This document shows, piece after piece, positions 52,956-63,095 of a DNA stretch of 64,000 nucleotides (positions are counted from its first letter, which is position 1; each line of letters opens with the position of its first letter). Below the pieces are notes generated by a model that did no database searches, was not told the DNA's origin, and worked only from the letters and a program-made list of their open reading frames with translations. The DNA lies in NCBI GenBank assembly GCA_000632805.1, contig CP007444.1, positions 3,336,772 to 3,400,771 of the forward strand, read 5' to 3'. Source of the DNA: Dyella jiangningensis. GTDB taxonomy: Bacteria > Pseudomonadota > Gammaproteobacteria > Xanthomonadales > Rhodanobacteraceae. The translations under genes were made by a program, and so were the position numbers.

Positions 52956-53997
52956 CGGCGTTGCCGGCAGTGAAGAGATCGGCGGAACTGGGCTGGCGCG
53001 GTGGCGGGGTCAGGCCCAGATGGCGCCAGGCCTTGGCGCTCGCCATGCGGCCGCGCGCCGTGCGGATCAGGAAACCCTGCTGGATCAGATAAGGCTCGAC
53101 CACGTCTTCAAGCGTGCCGCGATCTTCGCTGAGCGCGGCAGCCAGCGACTCCACGCCCACCGGGCCGCCATCGAAGCTCTCGATGATGGTAGAGAGCAAG
53201 CGGCGATCGAGTTCGTCGAAACCCTCCGCATCCACCTTGAGCATGTCCATCGCCGCGCGGGCCGCGTCGCGCGTGATCTGTCCGTTGGCGCGTACCTCGG
53301 CGTAATCGCGTACGCGTCGCAGCAGGCGGTTGGCGATACGCGGCGTGCCGCGCGAACGACGCGCGATCTCCTGCGCGCCTTCCGGCTCGCAGGTAATGCC
53401 CAGGATGCGCGCCGAGCGCCGCACGATGGCGGTGAGCTCGTCGGGCGTATAGAACTCCAAACGCTGCACGATGCCGAAGCGGTCGCGCAGCGGCGCAGTG
53501 AGCAAGCCGGCGCGGGTGGTGGCGCCGATCAGCGTGAAGGGTGGCAGATCGAGCTTGATCGAGCGGGCCGCGGGGCCCTCGCCGATCATGATGTCGATCT
53601 GGAAATCCTCCATCGCCGGATAGAGCACTTCTTCGACCACGGGCGAGAGACGATGTATCTCGTCCACGAACAGCACGTCGTGCGGCTCGAGATTGGTCAG
53701 CAGGGCTGCCAGATCCCCTGCCCGCTCCAGCACCGGACCGGACGTCGAACGCACATGGACGCCCAGCTCATTGGCGATGACGTGACTGAGCGTCGTCTTG
53801 CCCAGGCCCGGCGGGCCGAAAATAAGGACGTGGTCGAGTGCGCCGCCACGCTTCTTGGCCGCTTCGATGTAGATCGACAGCTGTTCGCGTACCGCCTGCT
53901 GGCCCAGATACTCGGCCAGCCGTTTCGGACGGATGGACGCCTCCAGGGCTTCGTCGTCCAGCTGGGACGCGGCGGTAACGATGCGGTGTTCGGTCAT
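52948..53997 (-). CDS. ruvB: Holliday junction branch migration ATPase RuvB
   Basis: A 349-residue AAA+ motor that drives branch migration with RuvA. Visible are [18 protein letters not shown], Walker A ([11 protein letters not shown]), Walker B ([10 protein letters not shown]), the RuvB-specific [26 protein letters not shown] and the C-terminal winged-helix. It is separated from ruvA by kup and a terminator, so it probably has its own promoter in the roughly 70 bp before the ATG, or is reached by readthrough. Confidence 0.97.
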   Translation of the reverse strand: MTEHRIVTAASQLDDEALEASIRPKRLAEYLGQQAVREQLSIYIEAAKKRGGALDHVLIFGPPGLGKTTLSHVIANELGVHVRSTSGPVLERAGDLAALLTNLEPHDVLFVDEIHRLSPVVEEVLYPAMEDFQIDIMIGEGPAARSIKLDLPPFTLIGATTRAGLLTAPLRDRFGIVQRLEFYTPDELTAIVRRSARILGITCEPEGAQEIARRSRGTPRIANRLLRRVRDYAEVRANGQITRDAARAAMDMLKVDAEGFDELDRRLLSTIIESFDGGPVGVESLAAALSEDRGTLEDVVEPYLIQQGFLIRTARGRMASAKAWRHLGLTPPPRQPSSADLFTAGNADV

Positions 53998-54068
53998 GGG
54001 GAGAAATTATGGCAGACCGGGATGACGCAGGCATTGAAAAATGCCCGCCCTGCCAAGCCCCGCAAAGA

Positions 54069-54092
54069 AAAAAGCGCCCGCGGGCGCTTTTT
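54069..54092. terminator. Palindromic terminator between kup and ruvB
   Basis: A 12-bp arm (AAAAAGCGCCCG) is followed directly by its exact complement, giving a hairpin with an A/U-rich base in both directions. It begins just past the kup stop on the minus strand. Confidence 0.88.
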
Positions 54093-54094
54093 CT

Positions 54095-55996
54095 TCAGAT
54101 CTCGACCTGCGCGCCCAGCTCAATCAGGCGATTGCCCGGAATCTGGAAAAACGCCGTCGCCGGCAGGGCGTTGCGCGCCATGAAGGCAAACAGCTTGTCG
54201 CGCCACAGCGCCATGCCCGGACGGCGGGCGTCCGCGATGATGGTTTCGCGCGACAGGAAGAAGGTCGTATCCATCATGTCGAACGGCAGACCCACCTTGG
54301 AGCACTTGGACAGCGCCAGCGGGATGTTCGGATCCTCGGCGAAGCCGAAGCGCAGCTCCAGGCCGTAGAAATCGCCGCCCAGCTCGCTTACCTCGATGCG
54401 TTCGCCCGGATCGGCGGCCGGGATCTCCAGCATTTCGACCGTCAACAGCACGTTGCGCTCATGCAGCACCTTGTTGTGCTTGAGGTTGTGCAGCAATGCG
54501 TGCGGCACGGCGTGCTGGTTGGCGGTGAGGAACACCGCCGTGCCCGGCACGCGCAGCGGCGGGTGTTCGGCGATGTTCTCGATGAAGGGCTGCAGCGCGA
54601 GGCCGGACTGCTTGATCTCGCGCACCACCAGTTCGCGACCGCGCCGCCAGGTGGTCATCACGATGAAGACGCCGACGCCGAGCACCAGCGGGAACCAGCC
54701 GCCGTATTCGATCTTGATGAGGTTCGCGCCCAGGAACGACAGGTCGATCGTGAGCAGCAGCACACCGGCGAGGATGACCGTCAGCAGGCTCCAGTTCCAC
54801 TGGCGACGCGCGACGATCAGGGCGAGGATGGTGGTGATGGTCATGGTGCCGGTCACGGCGATGCCGTAGGCCGCGCTCAGGTTCTCCGAGCTGCGGAAAC
54901 CGAGCACCGCCGCCAGCACCATCACCAGCAGGAAATTATTGACCCACGGCACGAAGATCTGGCCGGACATCTCGCGCGAGGTGTGCACGACCGGCATGCG
55001 CATCGAATAACCGAGCGACATGGCCTCGCGCGTCATCGAGAACGCACCGGAAATCACCGCCTGCGAAGCAATCACCGTCGCCACCGTGGCGAGGCCGATC
55101 ATGGGATACAGCAGCGTCACGGGGACGAGCTTGTAGAACGGATTGTCGATGGCTTCGGGATGTTCAAGCAGCAACGCGCCCTGCCCGAAATAGTTGAGCA
55201 CCAACGCGGGCAGCACGAAGCTGAACCAGGCGATGCGGATCGGACGCTTGCCGAAATGGCCCATGTCTGCATACAGCGCCTCGGCACCCGTCAGCGCCAG
55301 CACCACGCCGCCCAGCGCGATGAAGGCCTGGAGCCCATGACTGACGAAGAACTTCACGCCATACATCGGATTGAGTGCCCACAGCACGTGTGGGTTGCGC
55401 GCGATCATTTGCACGCCGAGCAGCGCGATCACGATGAACCACACCACCATCACCGGACCGAACAGCCTGCCGACCCGTTCGGTGCCATGGCGCTGAAGCG
55501 CGAACAGGAAGAACAGGATCACGGCGGTGATCGGCACCACCCAATGCCCGAGGTTGGGTGCTGCCACCTTGACGCCTTCGACGGCGGAAAGCAGCGAAAT
55601 GGCGGGCGTGATCACGCCATCGCCGTAGAACAGCGCCGCACCGAAAATACCGATGATGGCCAGCAGCCAGCGCTGCCTCGGCTGGCTGCCCACGCTGCGC
55701 AACGCCAACGCGAGCAGCGCCATGATGCCGCCCTCGCCCTTGTTGTCGGCGCGCATGATGAAAACGACGTACTTCAACGACACCACGATGATCTGCGCCC
55801 AGAAGATGAGCGACAGCACGCCGTAGATGCTCTCCGGCGTCGGCTTCATGCCGTCATGGCTGAGCGTGGTCTGCAGCGTATACAGCGGGCTGGTACCGAT
55901 GTCGCCGTAGACCACGCCGATGGCGCCCAGCGCCAGCGCAGCGAGGCGTCGCTTGGCGTCGGCGTCCGACAGGCCGTGGGTGGAATCCGGGGTCAC
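54095..55996 (-). CDS. kup: KUP-family potassium uptake protein
   Basis: A 633-residue potassium/proton symporter of the KUP/HAK/KT family. About twelve membrane helices occupy residues 18-460. The signatures are ALGAIGVVYGDIGTSPLYTL, LYGDGVITPAISLLSAVEG and TGAEALYADMGHFGKRPIRIAW, followed by a soluble C-terminal domain. The start is GTG, 3 bp downstream of the ruvA stop, so it is co-transcribed with ruvCA, and a strong terminator ends it. Its position splits ruvA from ruvB. Confidence 0.95.
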   Translation of the reverse strand: MTPDSTHGLSDADAKRRLAALALGAIGVVYGDIGTSPLYTLQTTLSHDGMKPTPESIYGVLSLIFWAQIIVVSLKYVVFIMRADNKGEGGIMALLALALRSVGSQPRQRWLLAIIGIFGAALFYGDGVITPAISLLSAVEGVKVAAPNLGHWVVPITAVILFFLFALQRHGTERVGRLFGPVMVVWFIVIALLGVQMIARNPHVLWALNPMYGVKFFVSHGLQAFIALGGVVLALTGAEALYADMGHFGKRPIRIAWFSFVLPALVLNYFGQGALLLEHPEAIDNPFYKLVPVTLLYPMIGLATVATVIASQAVISGAFSMTREAMSLGYSMRMPVVHTSREMSGQIFVPWVNNFLLVMVLAAVLGFRSSENLSAAYGIAVTGTMTITTILALIVARRQWNWSLLTVILAGVLLLTIDLSFLGANLIKIEYGGWFPLVLGVGVFIVMTTWRRGRELVVREIKQSGLALQPFIENIAEHPPLRVPGTAVFLTANQHAVPHALLHNLKHNKVLHERNVLLTVEMLEIPAADPGERIEVSELGGDFYGLELRFGFAEDPNIPLALSKCSKVGLPFDMMDTTFFLSRETIIADARRPGMALWRDKLFAFMARNALPATAFFQIPGNRLIELGAQVEI

Positions 55997-55999
55997 GTG

Positions 56000-56599
56000 T
56001 CAGTTTCCTAGTGCGGCGCGCAGCGCCTTGCGGATGATCGATTCGGCGGTATCGCCCTCGGCGGCCACCTTCTGCACCAGGCGGGTGACTTCCGCCGGCT
56101 TGTAACCCAGTTGCTGCAGGGCAACCGTCGCCTCGCCAGCGGGGTCAAGCGGCGCACCGTTGGTGACGGCGCTCGTGCCCGGCAGTGTGACGGCCAGGCC
56201 ATCCACGCGATCGCGCAGCTCCACCACCATGCGTTCGGCCGTCTTTTTGCCGATGCCGGGAATCTTGGTGAGGGCGACCACATCGCCAGCCTGCACGAGG
56301 CGGGCGAAATCGTTGGTGGATACGCCCGACAACACGGCCAGCGCGATCTTCGCGCCAATGCCGCTGACCTTCTGCAGGTTGCGGAACAGCGCGCGCTCGG
56401 CCTCGTGCATGAAGCCGTACAGCGCGACGCTGTCTTCCTTCACGGCGTAATGCGTGAGCAGCGTGACTTCCTTGCCGGTGGGCGGCAGGTCGTAGATGGT
56501 GGACATCGGGGCTTCGAGCTCGTAGCCGACGCCACCCACCTCCACCAGCAGCCACGGCGGCTGCTTGGATACCAGAATGCCGCGAAGACGACCAATCAT
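56000..56599 (-). CDS. ruvA: Holliday junction DNA helicase subunit RuvA
   Basis: A 199-residue junction-binding protein that works as a tetramer with RuvB. The N-terminal OB fold starts [10 protein letters not shown]. Two helix-hairpin-helix motifs follow ([18 protein letters not shown] and [22 protein letters not shown]), and the flexible C-terminal domain III ([23 protein letters not shown]) contacts RuvB. The ATG at 56599 overlaps the ruvC stop (ATGA), which sets the start. Confidence 0.96.
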   Translation of the reverse strand: MIGRLRGILVSKQPPWLLVEVGGVGYELEAPMSTIYDLPPTGKEVTLLTHYAVKEDSVALYGFMHEAERALFRNLQKVSGIGAKIALAVLSGVSTNDFARLVQAGDVVALTKIPGIGKKTAERMVVELRDRVDGLAVTLPGTSAVTNGAPLDPAGEATVALQQLGYKPAEVTRLVQKVAAEGDTAESIIRKALRAALGN

Positions 56600-57114
56600 C
56601 GACGCCTCCACGCGGTACGCGGAATGCCGACACGCTGCAGGCTGGCGCGCGTATGGGCATGGGTCACGGCGATCGCGAGCGCGTCGGCTGCGTCGGCTTG
56701 CAACGGCCCCTTGAGTCCGAGCAGGACACCGATCATGTGCTGTACCTGGGTCTTGTCGCCTCGGCCACTGCCGACCACGGCTTGTTTGACTTCTGTCGCT
56801 GCGTACTCGTGCACCGCGATTCCCTGGCTGACCACCGCACAGATCGCGGCTCCCCTCGCCTGCCCCAGTTTCAGTGCCGAATCGGCATTGCGCGCCATGA
56901 ATACTCGTTCCACGCCGCACTCATCCGGTCGATGGGCGGCGATGATGGCACACAGCTCGTCAAAGATGCGTTTCAGGCGCAGGGGAAAGGTGGCCTCGCC
57001 GGCTACCGCCAGCGCGCCATGGAAAACGTGGGACAGCTTGCCGCTGGCGTCGACATCGATGATGCCGACACCGGTGCGTTGGCTGCCCGGATCGATGCCG
57101 ATGATGCGTGTCAT
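56596..57114 (-). CDS. ruvC: Crossover junction endodeoxyribonuclease RuvC
   Basis: A 172-residue Holliday junction resolvase. The catalytic acidic residues lie in [12 protein letters not shown], in CGVERVF and in [15 protein letters not shown], the last with two aspartates. The ATG at 57114 begins at the first strand ([10 protein letters not shown]); an upstream in-frame codon would add seven residues without homology. It is the first gene of ruvC-ruvA-kup, 39 bp after yebC. Confidence 0.96.
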   Translation of the reverse strand: MTRIIGIDPGSQRTGVGIIDVDASGKLSHVFHGALAVAGEATFPLRLKRIFDELCAIIAAHRPDECGVERVFMARNADSALKLGQARGAAICAVVSQGIAVHEYAATEVKQAVVGSGRGDKTQVQHMIGVLLGLKGPLQADAADALAIAVTHAHTRASLQRVGIPRTAWRRR

Positions 57115-57153
57115 AGGTATGGCGTCGCCGGGCATGGCGAACGGCAGGACGAG

Positions 57154-57888
57154 TTAGCTCGCCGCCTCGGCGGGCAGCAGCGCGTTGTGCGAAACATCGC
57201 TGACGTCGTCGAGGCCGTCGAGTTTCTCGAGCAGGTCGAGCAGCGGTTCCAGCGCCTCCTCGGGCACGGGCACGCGGTTGTTCGGGCGCATGCCGACGCC
57301 GGCGTGCTCGGCATTGAGGCCGGCCGCGGCGAGTGCCTGCTGCACGGCTTCGAAATTCTCCGGCGCGCACAGCACAATGCTTTCGCCGTTTTCGTTGACG
57401 ACGTCATCGGCGCCGGCTTCGAGCGCAGCTTCCAGCACCTTTTCCTCAGCAGCTTCATCGCCACCGGTGGCGAACGCGAGCTCGCCCAGGCGGGAGAACT
57501 GGAATGCCACCGAGCCGGAGGTGCCGAGGTTGCCGCCGTGCTTGGTCAGCGCGTGGCGCACGTCGGCCACGGTGCGGGTCGGGTTGTCGGTGAAGCACTC
57601 GATGATGAGCGCGACGCCGCCGGGGCCGTAGCCTTCGTAGCGCAGCTCTTCCATCGACGCGCCGCCATCGGCACCGGAGCCGCGCTTGATCGCGCGCTCG
57701 ATGGTGTCCTTGGGCATGTTGGCCGACAAGGCCTTGTCTACCGCCGAACGCAGGCGCGGGTTGAGCGAAGGGTCGGGCACACCGGCACGCGTGGCGACGG
57801 TGATTTCGCGGATCAGCTTGGTGAACACCTTGGCGCGCTTGGCGTCTTCGGCGTTCTTGCGACCTTCGATGGACGGGCCTCTACCCAT
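57154..57888 (-). CDS. yebC: YebC/PmpR-family protein
   Basis: A 244-residue protein of the YebC/TACO1 family. Members were described as DNA-binding regulators, and more recently as translation factors that relieve ribosome stalling at proline stretches. The start [29 protein letters not shown] is conserved, and [23 protein letters not shown] is the family signature. The beginning resembles the variant [16 protein letters not shown] more than the typical MAGHSKWANIKHRK of E. coli YebC, so it may be a paralogue subtype. The order yebC-ruvC-ruvA is common in gammaproteobacteria. Confidence 0.93.
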   Translation of the reverse strand: MGRGPSIEGRKNAEDAKRAKVFTKLIREITVATRAGVPDPSLNPRLRSAVDKALSANMPKDTIERAIKRGSGADGGASMEELRYEGYGPGGVALIIECFTDNPTRTVADVRHALTKHGGNLGTSGSVAFQFSRLGELAFATGGDEAAEEKVLEAALEAGADDVVNENGESIVLCAPENFEAVQQALAAAGLNAEHAGVGMRPNNRVPVPEEALEPLLDLLEKLDGLDDVSDVSHNALLPAEAAS

Positions 57889-57966
57889 GGCACTTCCTGC
57901 AGTCTGGCTTAACGGACAAGACGCGAATTGTATCGCTTTGGGGCGGGAGGCTAGCAAGCCGCCGGA

Positions 57967-58623
57967 TCAAGCGCCGGCGCCGGCCCGTGTGCCGGGGCGG
58001 TCGAAATGGCCGGTTTGCAGGAATTGCGTGACCTGCCGCGCCACCTCGGGCACGAACAGCAGCCCGGTGTGGTTGGATTCCACCACGCAATGATCCGTGA
58101 TGCCCGGCAGGCGCGTCTCATCCACGGTTACGCAGCCATCGTTGTCCCCGTCGAACTGGCCGATCATCGCGCCCAGGCCGAGCGAGACCCTGCCTGCGAC
58201 CACGCCGACGTCGCGCGGCCCCGTCCAGCGCTCGAAACCGTGTTCGAGCAGTTCGCGGTTGTGGCCCAGCAGCACTTCGCCGCCCTTGCCCATGCCGGCG
58301 AAACGGCGGGCCGCCGCACTGCCCTTCAGCGGCGAGCCCAGGCAGACGATCCGGCCCGGCGGCAGTTGTGCGCCTTCGGAACACGTGCGCAGCGCCAGCA
58401 ATCCGCCCAGGCTATGGCCGACCAGATGCACGGTGTGACCATCCTCGGCCAGCTCGCGCATGCGGGCCTGCAACCGACCAAGGATGCGCTCCTGGGTGGT
58501 CGCCACGCTCATGTAGTCGAAGCGATGCACGCGAAAGCCCGCCTCCATCATCCGACGGTGCAGCATGAGGAGCGCGAAACCGCGCATCCACAGGCCGTGC
58601 AGCAGGATTACTTGGTCGGACAT
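57967..58623 (-). CDS. Alpha/beta hydrolase (PGAP1-like lipase family)
   Basis: A 218-residue alpha/beta hydrolase without signal peptide. The opening VILLHGLWMRGFAL and the nucleophile elbow VGHSLGGLLAL (serine about residue 93) are typical. The likely acid and base are in the FDGDNDGCVTVDETRL and VVESNHTGLLF segments; the histidine is the HTG one. Related to small esterases/lipases. The substrate is unknown. It lies between aspS and yebC, probably in the same transcript. Confidence 0.85.
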   Translation of the reverse strand: MSDQVILLHGLWMRGFALLMLHRRMMEAGFRVHRFDYMSVATTQERILGRLQARMRELAEDGHTVHLVGHSLGGLLALRTCSEGAQLPPGRIVCLGSPLKGSAAARRFAGMGKGGEVLLGHNRELLEHGFERWTGPRDVGVVAGRVSLGLGAMIGQFDGDNDGCVTVDETRLPGITDHCVVESNHTGLLFVPEVARQVTQFLQTGHFDRPGTRAGAGA

Positions 58624-58767
58624 GGGAAAACCGGACTTCCATCGGCGTGAAAACGAACGTCCGGGCGGCGGCGCCTGCCCGGACGTCTAGGGAGTCCATT
58701 CTGCACGGAAAGTTGCGCAGGAACAGCGACGAGGCGCGCTGAACACCCTGCGTCACGCTCGACGCCT

Positions 58768-58793
58768 GTCACTCCGGCCTGCGCCGGAATGAC
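58768..58793. repeat. Short palindromic repeat of the GTCATTCCGGC type
   Basis: The 26-bp inverted repeat starting GTCACTCCGGCC, with one imperfect pair, lies 11 bp beyond the aspS stop. This motif is a familiar interspersed repeat in many proteobacterial genomes (recollection), and here it could act as a terminator of aspS. Confidence 0.6.
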
Positions 58794-58804
58794 AAGTCGA
58801 AACC

Positions 58805-60574
58805 TCAGGCCGGCTTGGCTTCGGTCGCGACCTTGACGTGCAGTTCCTTCAACTGCGCATCGGCCACTGGCGACGGCGCGTCGGTCATCAGGTCTTGTGC
58901 GCTGGTGGTCTTGGGGAAGGCGATCACGTCGCGGATCGATTCCGTGCCTGCCATCAGCGCGGCGATGCGGTCGATGCCGAAGGCCAGGCCGCCGTGCGGC
59001 GGCGCGCCGAACTTCAGCGCCTTCAGCAGGAAGCCGAACTTCGCCTCGGCCTCTTCCGCACCGATGCCGAGCAGGTCGAACACCGTGCTCTGCATCTCGG
59101 GGCGATGGATACGGATGGAGCCGCCGCCGATCTCGTTGCCGTTGAGCACCATGTCGTAGCCACGGCTCACCGCGATGGCCGCATTGGCGCGCAGATCGGC
59201 GACGTCGTCGACCTTGGGCGCGGTGAACGGGTGATGCAGCGCGACGAAGCGCTTTTCTTCCTCGTCGTACTCGAACATCGGGAAGTCGGTGACCCACAGC
59301 GGTTTCCAGCTGTTTTCCACCATGCCGCGATCCTTGCCGACCTTCAGGCGCAGCGCGCCCATGAAGTCGGTGACGGCCTTCCAGCTGCCGGCGCCGAAGA
59401 ACACCATGTCGCCGCTCTGCGCGCCGGTGCGCTTGAGCACGCCTTCCAGCGCCGCGTCGTCGAGGAACTTCGCCACCGGCGAGTTGATGCCCTCGCGGCC
59501 CTTGGCGAGATCATCCACGCGCAGCCAGGCCAGGCCCTTGGCGCCGTACTTGGCGACGTATTCGGTGAGCTGGTCGATTTCCTTGCGGGTGAAGGTGGCG
59601 CCGCCCGGCACGCGCAGCGCGGCGACGCGGCCGTTCGCATCGTTCGCGGGCTCGGCGAACACCTTGAACTCCACGTGCTTCACCGCGTCGGCGATGTCCA
59701 CCAGTTCCAGCGCGATGCGCAGGTCCGGCTTGTCCGAACCGAAGCGACGCATCGCCTCGGCCCAGGTCATGCGCGGGAACGTGGCGTCGAGCTCGACGTT
59801 CTGCACTTCCTTGAACACGTGGCGGATCAGTTCCTCCACGAAATCCTGCACGTCCTTTTCTTCGACGAAGGCGAACTCGAGGTCGAGCTGGGTGAATTCC
59901 GGCTGGCGATCGGCGCGCAGGTCTTCGTCGCGGAAGCAGCGGGCGATCTGATAGTAACGGTCGAAACCGGCCATCATCAGGATCTGCTTGAACAGCTGCG
60001 GCGACTGCGGCAGCGCGTAGAACTGGCCCGGATGCACGCGGCTGGGCACCAGGTAGTCGCGCGCGCCTTCCGGCGTGGCCTTGGTGAGAATCGGCGTTTC
60101 GATGTCCTGGAAACCGCGCGCATCGAGATAACGGCGCAGCGCCTGCACCAGCTTGATGCGCGTGCGCATCATTTTCTGCATTTCCGGGCGGCGCAGGTCG
60201 AGGTAGCGGTAGGTCATCCGCATGTCCTCGTTTGGATTCTCGTGCAGCGCGAACGGCAGGTCCTTCGCGGCGTTGAGGATCTCCACGTTGTCGGCCAGCA
60301 GTTCCACCGTGCCAGTGCGCAGCTTGTCGTTCACCGACAGCCGCTTGCGGATGGTGCCGGTGACGCGCAGGCAGTATTCGTTGCCGATCTCGCCGGCCAC
60401 GGCGAAGGCAGCGGCGTTCTCGCGCTCGATCACCACCTGGGCGATGCCCTCGTGGTCGCGCAGGTCGACGAAAGCCACGTGGCTCTGCAGGCGCAGGGTG
60501 TTGACCCAGCCACAAAGGGTGACGGTCTGGCCGACCAGTGCCTCATCGATGAGGCCGCAGTAATGCGTGCGCAT
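58805..60574 (-). CDS. aspS: Aspartyl-tRNA synthetase
   Basis: A 589-residue class IIb synthetase. An N-terminal OB-fold (about 1-105, with [26 protein letters not shown]) binds the anticodon. Motif 1 ([25 protein letters not shown]), motif 2 ([18 protein letters not shown]) and motif 3 ([13 protein letters not shown]) flank the bacterial GAD insertion (about 290-410). The ATG at 60574 has GGAG 10 bp upstream and the conserved start MRTHYCG; the long upstream extension is not coding. Confidence 0.96.
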   Translation of the reverse strand: MRTHYCGLIDEALVGQTVTLCGWVNTLRLQSHVAFVDLRDHEGIAQVVIERENAAAFAVAGEIGNEYCLRVTGTIRKRLSVNDKLRTGTVELLADNVEILNAAKDLPFALHENPNEDMRMTYRYLDLRRPEMQKMMRTRIKLVQALRRYLDARGFQDIETPILTKATPEGARDYLVPSRVHPGQFYALPQSPQLFKQILMMAGFDRYYQIARCFRDEDLRADRQPEFTQLDLEFAFVEEKDVQDFVEELIRHVFKEVQNVELDATFPRMTWAEAMRRFGSDKPDLRIALELVDIADAVKHVEFKVFAEPANDANGRVAALRVPGGATFTRKEIDQLTEYVAKYGAKGLAWLRVDDLAKGREGINSPVAKFLDDAALEGVLKRTGAQSGDMVFFGAGSWKAVTDFMGALRLKVGKDRGMVENSWKPLWVTDFPMFEYDEEEKRFVALHHPFTAPKVDDVADLRANAAIAVSRGYDMVLNGNEIGGGSIRIHRPEMQSTVFDLLGIGAEEAEAKFGFLLKALKFGAPPHGGLAFGIDRIAALMAGTESIRDVIAFPKTTSAQDLMTDAPSPVADAQLKELHVKVATEAKPA

Positions 60575-60706
60575 GCGCTTGGAACTCCGGGCCGCAGGGC
60601 GGCGTGATGCGTGGACAAGAGGACCCGGAATGTTAACACCGGTGCACCCGGTGGCGGGCGTTTGGGCGCGGCTGCATGGCCACGCCCAACGCCCCGGAAA
60701 GCCCAT

Positions 60707-61297
60707 TTACCAGCGGCGATCGACCGAGAAGAGTCCGCGGCACCCCCGGTTCACCCACACGCCGGCGCGGTTCCAGCCCCAGCTGTAGCCCTCCTCGCAC
60801 GGCGAGCCGGACAGCTGGCGCAGCAGTCGCACCCGGCCCCGGCCGCCAACGTCCACCTGGCAGAACTGGTAGCGCTTGTCCCCGCTTTCGCAGGAGAAAC
60901 GGATCTCCCGATCCCAATCCGGGCCCGGGCGCCAACCGCCGTCGTCATCATCATCATCACGGGGCGGACGATATCCCGGCGGCGGATAGTAGCCCCCATC
61001 GGGCGGACGGTAACCGCCGCGTCCCATCTCCACGAACTGGCCACGGCAGCCGCGATCGACCCACAAGCCGCCGCGGTCCACGCCCCAGGTCTGGCCCCGG
61101 GTGCACGGACTATTGGATTCCTGCCGGATCAGTTCCGCGTCGCGCCACGGCACCTGGCACCGGGTGAATCGACCGTCGTCGCTGCCGCAACGAACGGCGT
61201 CGCGTCCCTGCGCGTGCGCGGCCGGCGCGGCCATTCCCAAAAGACCGATGGCGAGGCCGGCGGCGACGCGCATCAAGCCCGTACGTATGCGAAACAT
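60707..61297 (-). CDS. DUF3011 domain secreted protein (two copies of the domain)
   Basis: A 196-residue protein with a signal peptide (to about residue 30). It carries two DUF3011 units, each with RC/SC...R..RC or RYQFC, a SPC..G..WG segment and VDRGCRG or VNRGCRG, so six or more cysteines can pair. A Gly/Pro/Tyr-rich linker with a run of acidic residues (DDDDDD) separates them. DUF3011 is common in Xanthomonadales. Function is unknown; it is probably periplasmic or cell-surface. It occupies the place between fmdB and aspS. Confidence 0.85.
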   Translation of the reverse strand: MFRIRTGLMRVAAGLAIGLLGMAAPAAHAQGRDAVRCGSDDGRFTRCQVPWRDAELIRQESNSPCTRGQTWGVDRGGLWVDRGCRGQFVEMGRGGYRPPDGGYYPPPGYRPPRDDDDDDGGWRPGPDWDREIRFSCESGDKRYQFCQVDVGGRGRVRLLRQLSGSPCEEGYSWGWNRAGVWVNRGCRGLFSVDRRW

Positions 61298-61420
61298 GGA
61301 TTCCCACTCCTGCGGTGACGTGGCGTCACGCTAGCGGGCGCATCATCAACCAAGATTGAACATCTTGCGATGCCCTCGCAGGAATCTGCACGCCGGCAAC
61401 GCGGCGTTCAGGCAAGCGCC

Positions 61421-61696
61421 TCAGCTGTCGCTGGACGAACTGGGCGCCGGCGCGGGAGCCGGTGCAGCGGCGGGCGCCCCGCTGTCGCCGGCGAGGTTGC
61501 GTTTCTTGTCCCCATCCTTCTTGAAGTCGGTTTCGTACCAGCCGCTGCCGGCGAGGCGGAAGCCGGGCGCGCTGACACGGCGCTTCACTTCGGCGACATC
61601 ACAGGCCGGGCAAACCGCCGGATCAGGGTCGGACATCTTCTGCAGGCGGTCAAAGCGATGGCCGCAGCTGCTGCATTCGAATTCGTAGATAGGCAT
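61421..61696 (-). CDS. FmdB-family zinc-ribbon protein
   Basis: A 91-residue protein. Residues 1-42 form a zinc ribbon: MPIYEFECSSCGHRFDRLQKMSDPDPAVCPACD, with two CxxC pairs, the FmdB/CxxC-SSSS signature. The tail is rich in Ala/Pro and ends SSSSDS. Function is not established. In many proteobacteria fmdB lies just upstream of aspS, as here with one gene between. A weak GC-rich sequence precedes the ATG. Confidence 0.9.
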   Translation of the reverse strand: MPIYEFECSSCGHRFDRLQKMSDPDPAVCPACDVAEVKRRVSAPGFRLAGSGWYETDFKKDGDKKRNLAGDSGAPAAAPAPAPAPSSSSDS

Positions 61697-61798
61697 GAAA
61701 AACTCCGCAATCCAGCCAGCGCATCTGTCGTGCCGTCGGGGCGCGCGCTGTCAGTGCTGCATTATCGAGGCGCAGGGCCCAAATTCAATGCGGCGTGC

Positions 61799-62509
61799 TC
61801 AGCAGAGCAATGCAAGCACTACCAGCACGGCAGCCTCGGTCAGCTCCGTCAGCGCCCCACAGGTGTCGCCGGTCATGCCACCCAGCCGGCGCAGGCAGGC
61901 CAAACGCCAGAATGCGAATACGAGCGTCGCGGCCAACAGCGCCCAAAGGCCCGGCCGTCCGCCGATCAGGCAAAGCACCAGTGCCAACGCCAGACCGGCA
62001 AGGCTGGCAGAGCGGGGCGCCGCCACCAGAGCGCTGCCCAAGCCACCGCTGCGCACATAGGGCGTGGACACGAACGCGGCGGTCAGTACGGCGCGACCCA
62101 GCAACGGCGTGAGCCACAGCGCGACGCCCGGATGCGGCAGGCTCGCGAGCGCGGCGAACTTCAGCAGCAACACGAGCACGACCGCCGCCACGCCCATCGG
62201 GCCGCTGCGCGGCTCTTTCATGATGGCCAACGTGCGTTCGCGATCGCCCAGACCGCCCACCCAGGCGTCCGCGCTGTCGGCAAGACCATCCAGGTGAAGC
62301 GCGCCGGTGAGCGCGACCCACGCCAGCAACAGCAGCGCCGAAGCCAGCAAAGGCGGCGCGGCAGCGAGCACCCAGCCGAACGCCCACAACAGCGCGCCGA
62401 TCAGCCATCCCACGACGGGATACCAGGCGAGCTGCGTCCGCGTGCTCATGCCATCAAACACGCCTGCCGGTACCGGCAGGCGGGTAAGAAAGCCGATGGC
62501 GGCAAGCAA
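61799..62509 (-). CDS. cobS: Adenosylcobinamide-GDP ribazoletransferase
   Basis: A 236-residue membrane protein that joins alpha-ribazole to adenosylcobinamide-GDP in the last steps of cobalamin synthesis. It shows about six hydrophobic helices, FLTRLPVP near the start and ALHLDGLADSADAWVGG, the family signature. No ATG lies in frame near the N-terminus: the TTG at 62509 fits the family start, and an ATT at 62518 has an AGGCGG 6 bp upstream. An ATG at 62611 would overlap cobC by 83 bp. The start is uncertain. Confidence 0.88.
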   Translation of the reverse strand: MLAAIGFLTRLPVPAGVFDGMSTRTQLAWYPVVGWLIGALLWAFGWVLAAAPPLLASALLLLAWVALTGALHLDGLADSADAWVGGLGDRERTLAIMKEPRSGPMGVAAVVLVLLLKFAALASLPHPGVALWLTPLLGRAVLTAAFVSTPYVRSGGLGSALVAAPRSASLAGLALALVLCLIGGRPGLWALLAATLVFAFWRLACLRRLGGMTGDTCGALTELTEAAVLVVLALLC

Positions 62510-62528
62510 GGCGCGAATAGGGGACCGC

Positions 62529-63095
62529 CTATGCGACTGACGAGGACGCCCATTCGAGCGTATGCAGCGAAGCGTGTGGCACCTCGATGCCGGCCATGTC
62601 GGCGAAGTCACGGCCTTCCGCTTCGCATCGCAACAGGCGGATCGCGCCGCCGTGAGTCATCACGAGCACGCGCTGCGATGTCGCCTGCACCGCAATATCG
62701 TCCAATGCCGCGCACAGGCGCTGGCGGAATGCGGCAAACGTTTCGGCTCGCGGCGGAGGATGGGACACGGGGTCGGCCCAGAAGCGCGCCAGGGCATCGC
62801 CCTGCTCCTTTGCCAGAGTCTCGATGGGTACACCCTGCCAATCGCCGAAGTGGTACTCAGCAAGCCGCGGGTCCACGCGCAACGGCACGCGACGGGCTGC
62901 CGCCAGCTCGCTGGCAAACTCCGAACATCGGCGCAACGGCGAGGTGACGATGGCATCCCACACACGCCCGAAGATCGCCGCGCGCAGCTGGGTCCAGCCC
63001 AGCGGACTCAGCGCGTCATCCAGTTGCCCGCGATAGCTGCGCTCTCCGGTGTCCCCGTGGCGCAACAAGTCGATACCCGCGTGCTTGCCGATCAT
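62529..63095 (-). CDS. cobC: Alpha-ribazole phosphatase (histidine phosphatase family)
   Basis: A 188-residue phosphoglycerate-mutase-like phosphatase that removes phosphate from alpha-ribazole 5'-phosphate. The catalytic histidine is in LLRHGDT (residues 10-16), followed by [20 protein letters not shown] and [11 protein letters not shown] (second histidine). Its ATG overlaps the cobT stop by 4 bp. Placement between cobT and cobS supports CobC over other family members. Confidence 0.88.
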   Translation of the reverse strand: MIGKHAGIDLLRHGDTGERSYRGQLDDALSPLGWTQLRAAIFGRVWDAIVTSPLRRCSEFASELAAARRVPLRVDPRLAEYHFGDWQGVPIETLAKEQGDALARFWADPVSHPPPRAETFAAFRQRLCAALDDIAVQATSQRVLVMTHGGAIRLLRCEAEGRDFADMAGIEVPHASLHTLEWASSSVA

